A stretch of DNA of 64,000 nucleotides from Acanthornis magna (Eukaryota > Chordata > Aves > Passeriformes > Acanthizidae), in contig JAWUZG010000001.1 of assembly GCA_036785705.1 (NCBI GenBank), forward strand, positions 5,084,001 to 5,148,000. Direction: 5' to 3'. This document shows positions 62,601 through 64,000 of the stretch, piece after piece (positions within the stretch are counted from its first letter, which is position 1; every line of letters starts with the position of its first letter). The notes beneath the pieces are model-generated. The model made no database searches and had not been told where the DNA came from. It saw nothing but the letters and a program-made list of their open reading frames with translations. Position numbers and translations under genes: made by a program.

Positions 62601-64000
62601 TGAGTTATCTCCCCATTGTGAGTAAGAGCTCAGTACCTTCCGTGTTAGCCCAAAGGCTGGCAGTTTAGATAGGTAGGAAAAAGGATTAGGCACTGCATTT
62701 TTTGACTTCTGTGGCTCACATAATTTAATTGAAGGTTCATGGCATTAAGTGATGTTCCCCCCGCCCTTTTCTTTGAAGCATTGGATCTCAGATTTACAAG
62801 AAATTTCAGCTTTCGTCTACCTAAAATGATGTTTTGCTTCTGATTAATTAAAAATTTTGGATTTGTATTGTAAAAGCAGAGTCGTTACAATCCACTATAT
62901 GCTAGGATATTATTGTCCTTGTTTTATGCTCGAAAAATAAAGTCAAAACAAATGAATTACTAAAAAAAACATTTAGTGCTTGGTTGTGTTGATACAATTA
63001 TATACTTACACAGAGGAGGAGCAGAATAGCTTAACAGGATATGACTGAATTGCTGTTAGATTAAACTTATTTAATTTAGGCATCAGGAAGCTCTTGAGCC
63101 TGAACCCTTGTGTTTTTGTGACAGAGCTGAGATATTCTGTCTTCTTCTTGAGTGCCACATGATAGAAATACAATGGAATAAAAAGATTTCTGGTAAACAA
63201 AGGGAGGAAAGGAATCAATCCACTTTGGACAGATTTTCAGCCTCATTACTGCTAAATAGTAGAGTATTTCTTACATCTTGAACCTAGATCATGTCAAAGG
63301 CTGCATTAACATGTGCATTACTTATTCCTGATTTTCAAAAGATCTGCAGCAAGTGAAAACAATTTTAAGGCATGTAACCTTACTTAGGAAACTAGTCTGT
63401 CGTATAGATACTGAGAGGTTAGGAAAGCTAAAGCCACCTAGTTTCCACTATTTTGCAATTGTATTAATTGCTTCTTAGAGCAGAGAGAGTGGCTTGGATC
63501 TGCATTTTAAAGAAAAACAGAGTGAAAGGGGAGATTCAGTCTTGGCATGACTCTATCAGCCCATAAAGTGATATGAAACAGGATAATATGTCAATACAGC
63601 TTTGAAGTACAAGCAAAAAATAAGTAATCCAAATATTTAGATATTCAGACAGTAAGGAGGAGGAGGCAGGAAAGACATTCTGGTCATAAGAAGGGAAAGA
63701 CTGTAGAGATCTATGCCTTTGAGAAACAGCTGTGTGGTCTGATTTCATCTCTCGTTCAAAATAGAAATGGAAGTTTTCCTAAGTACATGGAGAAAATGTC
63801 ATCCAGAGAACTATGTTTTATGACATCCCAAAATGAGCTAGCACATAATATGCTACAGAAACGCTCAATGAATTGTCATGGAATTCTCTGCCCCTTTGAA
63901 GTAACCCTGTGTATTGCTCTTTACTCTGTGGACAGTTTTCCAGTTGTCCTTTATGACTTAATATTAAAAATTTGATGGAAAACACAGTATTTGAGGCTGA
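59689..64000. other. Unique non-coding sequence to window end
   Basis: The longest frame is 166 codons (62005-62505, +). It starts in N/K-rich sequence, passes through a 13-A run near 62074 and shows no recognisable domain. 60720-61030 holds several homeodomain-type TAATT cores and no repeat. The rest, including 62.7-64.0 kb, is ordinary AT-rich sequence; no gene is visible at the edge. Confidence 0.62.

Noticed and set aside
1..64000. tRNA, rRNA, CRISPR array or prokaryotic-type operon
   Set aside because: I saw no cloverleaf with A and B boxes, no rRNA wording, no regularly spaced identical repeats with unique spacers, and no tightly packed co-oriented genes.

Overview
This window looks like non-coding nuclear DNA from a bird, either intergenic or deep inside a large intron. 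The main evidence is four 5'-truncated fragments of CR1, the dominant avian LINE. Two of them keep recognisable 3'-terminal sequence, and two of those ends show the CR1-type tail built on the octamer ATTCTATG. The bulk sequence is AT-rich, has few CpGs and is dense in stop codons. There is no operon structure and no open frame that I can link to a known protein. CR1 wording close to the songbird or other neoavian type suggests, but does not prove, a neoavian bird.

Layout. 1-10.6 kb is unique AT-rich sequence with an A/C-rich tract near 2.1 kb, a probable ancient MIR SINE fragment near 8.2 kb and a 43-bp pure pyrimidine tract near 9.75 kb. 10.68-10.96 kb is an ATATCT/ATCT microsatellite. 11.36-11.46 kb is a pentamer array that changes unit type without losing register. 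11.5-24.3 kb is unique apart from an AT-only tract at 13.0 kb and a G-quadruplex-capable motif at 14.17 kb. CR1 fragments lie at 24.3 kb (+ strand), 31.3 kb (- strand), 39.4 kb (- strand) and 50.9 kb (- strand). 43.86-44.76 kb is the most striking object: a roughly 900-bp CA-rich minisatellite with about 45 units, each carrying a CACGTG, CACATG or GTGCAC core. At 52.3 and 53.1 kb there are two same-strand matches to the CTCF core motif, and the first sits beside a 26-bp tandem duplication. 53.1-64 kb is unique sequence with a TA/T28 tract at 59.65 kb.

Genes. I found no protein-coding gene, tRNA, rRNA or CRISPR array that I can support. The long open frames (up to 407 codons) fall in the CA-rich minisatellite, where the repeat unit has no stop in several frames on both strands; they are artefacts. 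Other frames of 120-170 codons are isolated, low in complexity or unrecognisable, and are about what a 64-kb window would give by chance. I saw no undescribed multi-gene system. The points worth checking are repeat architecture, possible chromatin-boundary sites and candidate conserved non-coding stretches.
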